This document shows, piece by piece, positions 25,979 to 34,864 of a stretch of DNA of 64,000 nucleotides (position 1 is its first letter; the number at the start of each line of letters is the position of its first letter). Origin of the DNA: Alphaproteobacteria bacterium (GTDB lineage Bacteria > Pseudomonadota > Alphaproteobacteria > Micavibrionales > Micavibrionaceae); NCBI GenBank assembly GCA_002401695.1, contig NVTV01000022.1, positions 33,817-97,816 of the forward strand, in the 5' to 3' direction. The translations under genes and the position numbers were made by a program. The notes below the pieces were generated by a model. It did not search any database and was not told where the DNA came from. It was given only the letters and a program-made list of their open reading frames with translations.

Positions 25979-27892
25979 ATGGCAATATGGATGAAAGTCT
26001 TGCTCATGAGCGCCTGTACGACCGCTCTGATCGCATGCGGCAACAAAACCTCAAAACAAACTGTTAAAACCGCGACAGAACAAGCCAAACAAGAAACACC
26101 GCACGAGAAGATCGCGCAGAATCCGTTGCGAAATGCCTATTTCGGCGATCTCCATATTCACACCCAAAACTCATACGACGCCTATCTTTTCAGTGTGCGT
26201 TCCACACCTGACGAAGCCTATGAATTTGCCAAAGGCGGTAAAATCAAGCACCCGATGGGCTATGATATGCAGCTCCACTCAGGCCCGCTCGATTTCCTCG
26301 CTGTCGCGGATCACGCCGAATATCTAGGCGTTCTGGAAGCGATGAATACACCCGGAACAGAATATTCAAAAGTTTCGTACGCAAAAGATATGAACCCCGG
26401 TGACAGAGCCGGCATTTTCAAGGCGTTTGGATATTTTGTTGAAAGCTTATTAACCGGAGAGATTATCCCGGAACTCTCAAGCACGGCCGCCCCCCGATCG
26501 GCATGGCAAGAAACAATCGAAAGCGCAGAACGCCACAACAACCCCGGCACATTCACAACCTTTATTGCTTATGAATTCACCTCGTTACCCCGGGTAAGGA
26601 ACCTGCATAGAAATGTAATTTTCGCCAATGGCAATGTGCCCGATTTACCCTATTCGGCGCTTGATTCTCAAAACCCTGAAGATTTATGGCACTGGCTTGA
26701 TGCACAACGCGCCAAAGGAAATGATGCTTTGGCAATTCCCCACAATGCGAACGGCTCGGACGGGACAATGTTTGAACGTACCATGTGGAACGGAAAACCA
26801 ATTGATCAAGCCTATGCCAAACTCAGATCACGCAACGAGCCTTTAATTGAAATCTCTCAGATAAAAGGGCAATCAGAGACCATGCCCCTCCTGTCTCCAA
26901 ATGATGAATTTGCAGGCTTTGAGCTTATGACATCATATATTGGCGCAGCCAAACAGATTACCAAATTTGAAGGGGGCTATGCAAGAGATGCCTTAAAACG
27001 CGGGATAGAAATCGAACAAAAAACCGGAACCAATCCTTATAATTTCGGCTTTATTTCATCAAGTGACGGACACACATCCGCCGGCCCGTTTGAAGAGGAC
27101 AATTATTTTGCAAAGGTCGGGATATTAGACGGGACACCTAAACGTCGCGGCTCGGTATATCCTGCAAAATATAAAAACTGGGATGAATATTATGAGGACA
27201 GGGAAAACCCACCCTTATCCTCCACATGGGGTTCTGCGGGACTAAGCGGCGTATGGGCTGAATCCAATACGCGGCAATCTCTATTCGCGGCAATGCGCCG
27301 TAAGGAAACCTTCGGTACAACGGGGCCACGTATACGGGTGCGTATGTTTGGGGGCTATGATCTGCCAGAAATAAGCCTTGCAACAGACGCCGGTGTTTCG
27401 TCCGCCTACGCCAATGGCGTGGCGATGGGCGGGAGCCTCATCAGGCAAGCAGGGAAAACCCCTGAATTTGTTGTCATCGCCTCTCGCGATGTTAAGTCAG
27501 CTCCCCTGCAACGCATTCAAATCATAAAGGGATGGGTAGATGCAAAGGGGCAGTCCCATGAAAAAATCTATGACATTGCCTGTTCAGATAATGGCGTTAT
27601 TCAATCAGACAGCAATCGCTGTGAAGATAATGGGGCAAGTGTTAATTTGAACACATGTGAATTTTCCAAAGACAAAGGCGATGCAGAGCTAGAGGCCAGA
27701 TGGAAAGACCCGGCGTTTGATCATACGCAAAATGCGTTCTACTATGTCCGCGTATTGGAAAATCCGAGCTGTAGATGGTCTACATGGGACGCGATCCGTG
27801 CGAATGTCGAGCCCAATCCGAAATTAGCCAAAACAATTCAGGAACGCGCTTACACCTCACCGATCTGGCTCCTTGCAAACCGTGACAAGTGA
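25979..27892 (+). CDS. DUF3604 lipoprotein, PHP-like metallohydrolase
   Basis: A 637-residue predicted lipoprotein: lipobox LIAC with Cys20, start fixed by AGGAAG 7 bp upstream. The body matches DUF3604: FGDLHIHTQNSYDAY (H-x-H), LAVADHAEYLGVLE (Asp-His), AIPHNANGSDG and SSSDGHTSAGPFEEDN, together resembling the metal site of PHP-family phosphoesterases. Enzymatic function of DUF3604 is not established. It is the first gene of a three-gene operon with a parvulin PPIase and a HupE/UreJ protein, carries its own operator-like motif, and probably faces the periplasm. Confidence 0.9.
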   Translation: MAIWMKVLLMSACTTALIACGNKTSKQTVKTATEQAKQETPHEKIAQNPLRNAYFGDLHIHTQNSYDAYLFSVRSTPDEAYEFAKGGKIKHPMGYDMQLHSGPLDFLAVADHAEYLGVLEAMNTPGTEYSKVSYAKDMNPGDRAGIFKAFGYFVESLLTGEIIPELSSTAAPRSAWQETIESAERHNNPGTFTTFIAYEFTSLPRVRNLHRNVIFANGNVPDLPYSALDSQNPEDLWHWLDAQRAKGNDALAIPHNANGSDGTMFERTMWNGKPIDQAYAKLRSRNEPLIEISQIKGQSETMPLLSPNDEFAGFELMTSYIGAAKQITKFEGGYARDALKRGIEIEQKTGTNPYNFGFISSSDGHTSAGPFEEDNYFAKVGILDGTPKRRGSVYPAKYKNWDEYYEDRENPPLSSTWGSAGLSGVWAESNTRQSLFAAMRRKETFGTTGPRIRVRMFGGYDLPEISLATDAGVSSAYANGVAMGGSLIRQAGKTPEFVVIASRDVKSAPLQRIQIIKGWVDAKGQSHEKIYDIACSDNGVIQSDSNRCEDNGASVNLNTCEFSKDKGDAELEARWKDPAFDHTQNAFYYVRVLENPSCRWSTWDAIRANVEPNPKLAKTIQERAYTSPIWLLANRDK

Positions 27893-27932
27893 AGTAAATT
27901 ACAATAATTATTGTCTTATTTAGGGTATTGTT

Positions 27933-28778
27933 ATGAGGATAGTGCGAGAGCCCCTGCTCCAATTTCTATGCATTGCCCTCATTCTGTTTACCGTGAACAG
28001 GTTGGTAAATGGGCCCGAGAAATACAGTGCCTCTCAACAGATCACGATCTCTTCGGGGCAAGTTGAACAAATTTCCGAACAATACCGCCTCCTCGCGGGG
28101 CGCGCGCCTGGCGAACAGGAATTGCGCGCACTCGTGGACGACTTTATTGATGAGGAAATTGCTTATCGTGAGGCCATTGCCCTAGGGCTCGATACTGACG
28201 ACACGATTGTACGCAGACGTATGCGACAAAAACTCGAATTCCTTGTAAGGGATCAACAGAGCTATAATGATCCTAGTGATGAAGAGCTTTCTATTTGGCT
28301 TGCGGCCCATGCCACAAATTACCATCAGACTGAGCGTATAAGTTTTCGTCATGTCCTCGCCAGTCATGACAAGCGCGGTGAACATGCGCAAAAAGATGCG
28401 CACTCATTCCGACAAGCCCTAGAAGCAGGCGCAGAATTCGAGGCACTTGGCGACACGTCCATGCTGCCCCCATCCTTATCCTTATCCACGCAAGACAACA
28501 TAGCCTCTCTATTTGGAGACGCCTTTGCAAAAGCTGTTTTTGCGGCTCAAAACAATGAGTGGTCAGCACCTATTCAATCCGCTTATGGATACCATTTAAT
28601 TCTTATTACAGAGCGAATTCCTTCCCGCCCTTCAACTCTTAACGAAATTCGAGAAACCCTGAAAGCGGACTGGATGGCTGCAAAAAAGCAAGAGGCCCGG
28701 AATAAATATTTAGAGAATTTACGCCAACGCTACACTGTAAATGTGGAATGGCCCGCAAAACATTCGTCAGAACAGTAA
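27933..28778 (+). CDS. Membrane-anchored parvulin-type peptidyl-prolyl isomerase
   Basis: A 281-residue protein with an N-terminal TM anchor (residues about 8-24), a SurA/PrsA-like helical chaperone region (ISEQYRLLAGRAPGEQELRAL to about residue 110) and a parvulin domain (ISFRHVLAS near 135, FGDAFAKAVFAAQ, PIQSAYGYHLILITER). It probably assists folding of exported proteins. The gene starts 40 bp after the DUF3604 lipoprotein and its TAA overlaps the ATG of the HupE gene, so the likely client is one of its operon partners. Confidence 0.86.
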   Translation: MRIVREPLLQFLCIALILFTVNRLVNGPEKYSASQQITISSGQVEQISEQYRLLAGRAPGEQELRALVDDFIDEEIAYREAIALGLDTDDTIVRRRMRQKLEFLVRDQQSYNDPSDEELSIWLAAHATNYHQTERISFRHVLASHDKRGEHAQKDAHSFRQALEAGAEFEALGDTSMLPPSLSLSTQDNIASLFGDAFAKAVFAAQNNEWSAPIQSAYGYHLILITERIPSRPSTLNEIRETLKADWMAAKKQEARNKYLENLRQRYTVNVEWPAKHSSEQ

Positions 28779-29800
28779 TGCAAATAAGGCGTATAAAATC
28801 GCGAGTACGGAGCATGTTTTGTGCTCTTGTATATCTGCTTTTCTGTACCCAACAAGCATGGACGCATGAAGTACGTCCGGCCTTTCTCGAAATACAAGAG
28901 ATAGAAACTGAAGTTTACGACATTTTGTGGAAAACCCCCGCACAAGGCAATATGCGCCTAGACCTGAATGTTGTTCTCCCGTCTGGTTGTGAAAACATAG
29001 GGCAAATACGGTCTGTTAAAATCAATGCGGCCATCGAACAAAAATGGCGCAGTCAATGCATCGGCGGGCTTGAAGGAAAAACCATTGGCATCGAGAATCT
29101 GAGAGCCAGTCTAACAGATACGATTCTCCGGTATATCCCGCTGAACGGCACCGTAAAAACCATACGTATTCTCGGGTCAAATCCCATAGCAGAAATACCT
29201 ACAAAACAGTCTCGCTGGGCGATTGCCGACACCTATACCCGCTTTGGCATAGAGCATATTTTATCAGGCATAGATCATTTACTCTTTATCTTTTGCCTTA
29301 TCCTCCTCCTCGATTTTCGAAAGCGGTTATTTTGGGCGATCACCGCATTCACACTGGCACACTCTATCACACTGGCACTTACGGCCCTTGATCTGGTGCG
29401 TCTGCCAAGTGTTCCGGTTGAAGCCCTTATTGCGCTCTCCATTATGTATCTCGCGAAAGAAATACTCCACAAAAGGCAAGGTAAAACCGGAACCATCACC
29501 CGCTGGCCCTGGATTGCGACGTTCGGGTTTGGTTTGCTACACGGGTTCGGATTCGCATCTGCCTTGCGCGACATAGGGCTACCCGACGGGGCCATTTCAA
29601 CCGCGCTTCTATTCTTCAATCTCGGTGTCGAGCTTGGACAATTAGTCTTTGTCCTTTGCCTGTTTGGGGCCTTAAGCTTTTGGCGTAGATACGCGCAAAT
29701 TCATTTCATCCGCTACGCAATATGCGTGCCGTATTTTATCGGTATCGTGGCAAGTTACTGGTTTATCGAGCGAACGCTTGCAATCTTCTCAGGCTATTAG
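28778..29800 (+). CDS. HupE/UreJ-family membrane protein
   Basis: About 340 residues from MQIRRIKSR, chosen because the ATG overlaps the upstream TAA. A signal peptide (ends about residue 29, before HEVRPAF) is followed by a periplasmic domain (about 30-145) and a six-TM HupE/UreJ domain with its His-rich signatures: FGIEHILSGIDHLLFIF, FTLAHSITLAL and GLLHGFGFASAL. HupE/UreJ proteins are linked to nickel entry for hydrogenase and urease, but no such enzyme is nearby. Here a metal supply role for the DUF3604 hydrolase is a reasonable inference. Confidence 0.88.
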   Translation: MQIRRIKSRVRSMFCALVYLLFCTQQAWTHEVRPAFLEIQEIETEVYDILWKTPAQGNMRLDLNVVLPSGCENIGQIRSVKINAAIEQKWRSQCIGGLEGKTIGIENLRASLTDTILRYIPLNGTVKTIRILGSNPIAEIPTKQSRWAIADTYTRFGIEHILSGIDHLLFIFCLILLLDFRKRLFWAITAFTLAHSITLALTALDLVRLPSVPVEALIALSIMYLAKEILHKRQGKTGTITRWPWIATFGFGLLHGFGFASALRDIGLPDGAISTALLFFNLGVELGQLVFVLCLFGALSFWRRYAQIHFIRYAICVPYFIGIVASYWFIERTLAIFSGY

Positions 29801-29838
29801 AAATAATGTGAAGACACACACCTGACGCTCATGGGCAC

Positions 29839-31522
29839 TTAGGGACACTTCATATTATCCTGAGCCAGATTCGGCGAAGCCAGACCAGCATTCCAGTTCC
29901 ACGGATGCTCGCCGCTTGACTTGCGGCGACACATTGCCTCCTCATGAAGCTCATACATACCGAGCATCAATTTTGTTGAGGCTTCCGGTTTGTCACCAAA
30001 CATCATATACGCCTTCTGCGCACCATAGGCAGGCCAATTAGGGCCGTTCGATGTTGTTGGAACGCCAGTGCTTGCAAAACTGCTCCAATAATCAAGCATC
30101 GCGTTTGACAAGTCTGTCTCTGTCGCCGTGTGCGGAATCTTGGGCCAAAGTTTCGGGGTTTTATTGATCGTGCCAAACACATACGGCAACTCGCTCGCAT
30201 GAAAAGCATGTAGGCCCGCCTTGTCAGCTTTTGGATACCCGTGATCAAATATATATAGATATCCATTTTGACCAACCGCTGTTTGCTTGCGCACCAGCCG
30301 TTCCGATGTCCAGCCATAAAGTGCATCACGTGTGGTCGCATAAATGCTTTCTTGCATATCCGAACTTGGATACAGACGCAAAAATTCATCCGCAAGGTCC
30401 GCATAGCGGTCACGAATTTCAGCGTCATATGTGCTGGATTTAGCAGGGCGTTTAGGGGCAAGAACTTTAAGGGAGCGGATTTCCCCACTATTAAACCCAG
30501 CTAAAATAGGCACTTGCGCTTGCGCGCCGCGATCAAAAATATTGACCATCTGATCTGGCAACACATGTCCGTCAACAATCCCCAATGGCGTAAACCCTGC
30601 CAAAGCCGCACCTTTAACCAACGCTTGTGCATCCATTTCCCGAAGCGCAGACAGGTTTTTAGTTTTCAGTTTCTGGGCTAAATATACACCCCACTCTTCA
30701 CCAGAATACTGACCCAGAGCCTTTCGCTTTAACTCTGGTGAAGAAACCATATAGCCGCTTTGTACAATCGCCTTCGCAAACAGCCCATGGGCCTGAGGTG
30801 ACGCCATAAGATACATAACGCTTAATGCGCCAGCGGATTCGCCCGCAATCGTCACATTGTCAGTATCACCCCCAAACGCTTCAATGTTTTTATTGACCCA
30901 GCGAAGCGCCTCCATTTGATCAAGGGTGCCATAATTTCCAGAGACACCATGTGCGGATTCTGCACTAAGCTCGGGATGCGCCAGATAACCCAATACCCCT
31001 AAACGATAATTGATAGACACAACGATAATTGATAGACACAACGATATTACCACGTTCCGCCATTTTGGATCCATCATACAAAGAGCCTTTGCTGCTGCCA
31101 GCACGCAGTGCGCCTCCGTGAATCCAAACAAAAACAGGTGCGTTTTCTGCATTTTCCGGAGCCCAAATATTCAGGCTCAAACAGTCTTCACTAAAGGGTG
31201 CAATGTTTTCCGAATAAATATTCGGCACAGGAGAACCCATCTGCGGACATGAAGCTCCGAATGTCTTGGCTTTCATGACATCCGTCCACGCCCCTTTAGG
31301 CACGGGCGGCTTCCAACGCAAATTCCCAGCCGGGGCTTCGGCGTAGGGAATCCCCTTGAATATATAAACCCCTTTTTCATGGTGTCCTTCGACAGGGCCG
31401 AGTTCCGTATGAACGGTTGGCGTTGATGACATAGCTGGTTTTCCGATTGCACTTGAAGAAAGCCCGATTGCAAAACAACTTAAAACCGCGCCCTTTATGA
31501 TTGTTTTCAAAGCTTTACTCAT
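29839..31522 (-). pseudogene. Type B carboxylesterase interrupted by a 19-bp tandem duplication
   Basis: The N-terminal part (from ATG 31522) has a signal peptide, GIPYAEAPAGNLRWKPP, EDCLSLNIWAP and the oxyanion-hole WIHGGALRAGSS. After IVVSINYR the frame shifts. The other part, read in another frame down to 29839, resumes with SINYRLGVLGYLAHPEL, then the nucleophile elbow TIAGESAGALSVM and the C-terminal His region HAFHASELPYVFG. Bases 31002-31020 are repeated exactly at 31021-31039; removing one copy joins the frames into a protein of about 560 residues, the normal length. The gene follows the MFS transporter with a 4-bp overlap. Confidence 0.88.
31002..31046. repeat. 19-bp tandem duplication inside the carboxylesterase
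   Basis: The 19-mer AACGATAATTGATAGACAC occurs twice in a row (31002-31020, 31021-31039), followed by 7 more bases of the same unit. Nineteen is not a multiple of three, so the second copy shifts the reading frame. Confidence 0.95.
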
Positions 31523-32883
31523 GCCTCACCTCTCTCACTCAAAACTTCGATGGATTGCTGGTCTTCTTTACGCAAGACCCGCGCAAGCCATAGAAACAAG
31601 AAAATGGCCAGAAAATAGAACGGGATAAGTGTATAAAGCGCGATCTGCAATGAATTGTCTGGATAGCTCGCCCGGAAAAAATCACTGGCAATACCTACAT
31701 AGGTCGGGCCAAAACCAAGTCCAATCATATTCATCACAAGCAAAAGCAATGCTCCCGACATAACCCGTTGGTTTGGCTTCACCCTTTCTTGAACGAATGC
31801 CACAGCGGACGTAAAGTAGAAATAATTCAAGAACGTTGGCCCAAGCAAAAACAATAAGGCAAGCCCCCATGAAGGCGCCCATACAAATCCAATATAAAAA
31901 GGAATAGCAAAAACGAGAGAAACAGCCGGTAGCAATGCATAAGCCTGTTTCGAGCGTTTCGTAAATTTGTCAATCATCCGTCCAGATATGAATATGCCCC
32001 CCCCCATACCAAGAGCCACAACAAGAGCATAATAAACGGCCACTTCAGATAGCACCATTCCTTTTTCCCGCATCAGGAAAAGCACAGTAAAATTGCCCAT
32101 TCCGTAGGTGATAAACTGCGTTGCCCCACTCCCGAGCGCGATCAAGAGCAGCGCCGGCGTTGAGAAAAACATCCGCAAGGTTTCACCAAAACCGGATTTG
32201 TTATCATTCGATATTTCCGTATCCACGACAGGGTCCAACCCACCACGCTTCGGTTCACGGACAAGAAACTGTAGTGCCACTGCCGTAACAAGGCCAATCG
32301 CGCCTAAAAGAATAAATGCGAGTCGCCAGCTATAAGCTGCCGCGATCGAGGCGCCAAAAGCAATGCCAAGCGCTGCCCCTAATGGCGGCCCCATATTATA
32401 GAGCCCAAGGGCTGTACCACGCCGGCCAGGTGCAAAATAATCCGTAATAATCGCATATGACGGCGGCACACCGCCCGCTTCGCCAATACCAACCGTCATA
32501 CGGGCAACAACCAATTGAGGATATGTTTTCGCCAAACCACAGGCAATCGTAGCAGCACTCCACAGTGCGCAAGCAATAGCAACTACCCTAACGCGGTTTG
32601 TTTTATCCGCCATCCAGCCCACAGGAATGGCAATGAAACAATAAAACACAGCGAAATAAAGCCCGCCGATCAACCCCAGCTGACTATCCGAAATATGTAA
32701 GGTGTCTTGTATTGGTTTGGCCAAAATCGATAAAAGTTGCCGGTCAAGGAAGTTAAGCACATAAACAAAGCACAACATGCCCAAGGCAAAATAGGCCCGT
32801 GGCCCCGGAACTTTTGAGGGAACAAATACATTCTGTTCCCCAAGATCAACCTCATTGCTGAGTGACGTTTTTTCGTGACCCAT
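31519..32883 (-). CDS. Major facilitator superfamily transporter (spinster-like)
   Basis: A 454-residue protein with twelve TM segments. The loop 2-3 motif is GWMADKTNRVRVVA, TM4-5 has ARMTVGIGEAGGVPPSYAI, and a central cytoplasmic loop includes EPKRGGLDPVV. This pattern is typical of the MFS group often placed beside alpha/beta hydrolases in lipophile-degrading bacteria. Substrate unknown. Its stop overlaps the carboxylesterase start by 4 bp, so transporter and esterase form one operon, driven from the intergenic region with the motif at 33023. Confidence 0.92.
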   Translation of the reverse strand: MGHEKTSLSNEVDLGEQNVFVPSKVPGPRAYFALGMLCFVYVLNFLDRQLLSILAKPIQDTLHISDSQLGLIGGLYFAVFYCFIAIPVGWMADKTNRVRVVAIACALWSAATIACGLAKTYPQLVVARMTVGIGEAGGVPPSYAIITDYFAPGRRGTALGLYNMGPPLGAALGIAFGASIAAAYSWRLAFILLGAIGLVTAVALQFLVREPKRGGLDPVVDTEISNDNKSGFGETLRMFFSTPALLLIALGSGATQFITYGMGNFTVLFLMREKGMVLSEVAVYYALVVALGMGGGIFISGRMIDKFTKRSKQAYALLPAVSLVFAIPFYIGFVWAPSWGLALLFLLGPTFLNYFYFTSAVAFVQERVKPNQRVMSGALLLLVMNMIGLGFGPTYVGIASDFFRASYPDNSLQIALYTLIPFYFLAIFLFLWLARVLRKEDQQSIEVLSERGEA

Positions 32884-33017
32884 TTTATCAAGCCTCCATT
32901 TTCTTCATCAATGAAGCCCTTAGAACTGTCATATGTTTCATTAGATATTTCCCCTATCCGGATTTTTTACCGTGATAATTCTGAGATATAGTGAAATGAA
33001 AAACAGCCCATGTCAAT

Positions 33018-33042
33018 ACTCACTATAGTGAGTGTGAATATT
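33018..33042. promoter_or_regulatory. Palindrome with regulon-like motif between MFS operon and barrel gene
   Basis: ACTCACTATAGTGAGT (33018-33033) is a perfect 16-bp palindrome. The minus-strand reading of 33023-33042, AATATTCACACTCACTATAG, matches the motif at 25879 in 15 of 20 positions, including the first nine bases. It lies 135 bp upstream of the MFS start and 122 bp upstream of the barrel gene. Confidence 0.55.
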
Positions 33043-33154
33043 ATTGAAACTTGTCACCCCGGGTAACTATTGCAACTTAAAGAAGATTAACCATATTTTT
33101 ACCATTTTAAGACACGTTTAGATGAACAAGAATCGGTAAACGGCGGCACATACA

Positions 33155-34276
33155 ATGAAACTTCCCCCCCATATCAATAAAACTACAAATCGCGTTATTA
33201 CGTTCCCACGGATCGCCATAATGTCTTTAGCCATAACGGCCCTGACCAGCCCGGTTTTAGCCATCGCTCAATCAACACCAACAGAGCTTGCAGACCTTAG
33301 CCTTGAAGCTCTGCTTGATTTTGATTTCGGCGACAACACAGGTGACAAAAAATCCAGAAAGTCATGGAAATTTGATTATTCATATCATCGGTTGAGCATT
33401 GGCGGCTATAAAATAGGCACAAAGGACGTGAGTTTTGATGACGTCTTGTTCACGCCCGGCGAAACAAGAACCGGGCAAAATTATCCGGTTGTACCTACTT
33501 TTATCACACAAGAAGTTCACGGGTTTTCAGCGTCTTACGCGTTGAGCGAACAAACTGCACTTAGCATCCTTGTCCCTTACATCCTCCAAGCCACCGACCA
33601 TATCAGTATCCTGCCCGGTTTTGACAATTTTTTGCTAAAATCCGAAGGTATTGGAGACATTGCGTTCAATGCAAGCCATCAGAAGCATATCAACACAAAA
33701 GCCATCCTGAAATTCAGTGCAGGCGTACGTATTCCGGTCGGCTCGATCAACAACACAGGCGATACACCGCGCAATGGCATCGGTACGCTGGAACGGCTCC
33801 CCTACACGATGCAAATCGGTTCGGGTACATTTGATACCGCCTTTGCCTTACAATATGTATGCGTCGAAGATGAACTTACATATGGAGCAACGATTAATTC
33901 GGTTGTGCGTACCGGTAAAAATAAAAATGACTATCGCCTTGGCAATAATATCGGGGTCGGCCTATGGGCTCAATATGCATTCAACCACTGGGTACAACCG
34001 GCCATTCGCGTCAATGTACGCCATATCGGGGAAATCAAAGGCAGAGATGCCTCCCTCCTGGTGCCAACGGCATTTCCATTCCCGGCAAGTATTACAAACC
34101 CCAGTAATTATGGCGGCGAAAAAGCCAACATTGCCCTCTCATTACGCTCATGTCCAAAAAAAGGTTGTGAAATCAGCTTTAACGTCGAATATGGCAAGCC
34201 TCTTTATCAAAACCTTAACGGAGTGCAGCCCAAAGAGAAGAGTAACTTTTCCATCGGGGCGGCAATCAAGTTCTAA
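33155..34276 (+). CDS. Outer-membrane beta-barrel protein (transporter-like)
   Basis: A 373-residue protein with a long basic signal peptide (cleavage near residue 39, AIAQS), then ELADLSLEALLDFDF, a short motif seen at the start of many outer-membrane receptors linked to YfiR genes, then alternating strands ending in the aromatic C-terminus SIGAAIKF. Two Cys pairs (SCPKKGC and a single YVC) are unusual for a barrel. No plug domain is present. It is followed at 3 bp by a YfiR-family gene and then by a hybrid histidine kinase, so it may be the outer-membrane part of a sensing system. Confidence 0.75.
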   Translation: MKLPPHINKTTNRVITFPRIAIMSLAITALTSPVLAIAQSTPTELADLSLEALLDFDFGDNTGDKKSRKSWKFDYSYHRLSIGGYKIGTKDVSFDDVLFTPGETRTGQNYPVVPTFITQEVHGFSASYALSEQTALSILVPYILQATDHISILPGFDNFLLKSEGIGDIAFNASHQKHINTKAILKFSAGVRIPVGSINNTGDTPRNGIGTLERLPYTMQIGSGTFDTAFALQYVCVEDELTYGATINSVVRTGKNKNDYRLGNNIGVGLWAQYAFNHWVQPAIRVNVRHIGEIKGRDASLLVPTAFPFPASITNPSNYGGEKANIALSLRSCPKKGCEISFNVEYGKPLYQNLNGVQPKEKSNFSIGAAIKF

Positions 34277-34279
34277 ACA

Positions 34280-34861
34280 ATGATTTCAAAAAAACTCTGC
34301 ATAACCAGAAAGCGCCCTAGCGTAAAAAGCCTGTGTATCAGGGTTTTTAGCTGTTTGTATGCGTATACGGTACTCACACAGAGCGCTTGGGCAACGCCGA
34401 GTAAGGAACATCAGGTTAAAGCGGCCATAATGTACAATCTCGCCCGCTTCAGCGAGTGGAAAACGAAAGGCACATCCCAACAAGACAAACTTCCCAACAC
34501 GGATTTCACACTCTGTGTCGCCCATTCCGGCATGCGCGAAGCCTTACAATCCCTTTCCGGGAAACCCATTCATGGCCGAGTCCTGGTGGTGCAAGTCTTA
34601 CGACACGCCTCTGAAATATCGGCGAGTTGCAATATTGCCTTTCTCTCCGAAGAGGAAGCCCAAAGCCTGGATTTGATCGCACTTGCCGACCTTGGTGTCT
34701 TGACCGTCGGAGACGGCGATACCTTCCTGGAGCAACACGGGTGCATATCCATACACCGGTATGGCTCGAAACTGGGATTTTCTATCAACCGCAATGCAAT
34801 GGCGCATGCCAATGTTCATCCAAGTTCAAAAATTCTACGCCTTAGCGCCAAAGTGCGATAG
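34280..34861 (+). CDS. YfiR-family periplasmic protein (DUF4154)
   Basis: A 193-residue protein: signal peptide ending near residue 38 (QSAWA), then the YfiR pattern VKAAIMYNLARFSEWK, FTLCVAHSG, ALQSLSGKPIHGRVLVVQVL, CNIAFLSEEEAQ and GCISIHRYGSKLGFSINRNA. YfiR in Pseudomonas represses the diguanylate cyclase YfiN through its CHASE8 domain in the periplasm. Here the next gene is a CHASE8-like histidine kinase instead, 3 bp away, so this protein is probably its periplasmic inhibitor. Confidence 0.9.
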   Translation: MISKKLCITRKRPSVKSLCIRVFSCLYAYTVLTQSAWATPSKEHQVKAAIMYNLARFSEWKTKGTSQQDKLPNTDFTLCVAHSGMREALQSLSGKPIHGRVLVVQVLRHASEISASCNIAFLSEEEAQSLDLIALADLGVLTVGDGDTFLEQHGCISIHRYGSKLGFSINRNAMAHANVHPSSKILRLSAKVR

Positions 34862-34864
34862 CTC

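Noticed and set aside
28778..29800. HupE/UreJ as part of a hydrogenase or urease locus
   Set aside because: No hydrogenase, urease or their maturation genes occur in the window; the operon partners are DUF3604 and a PPIase.
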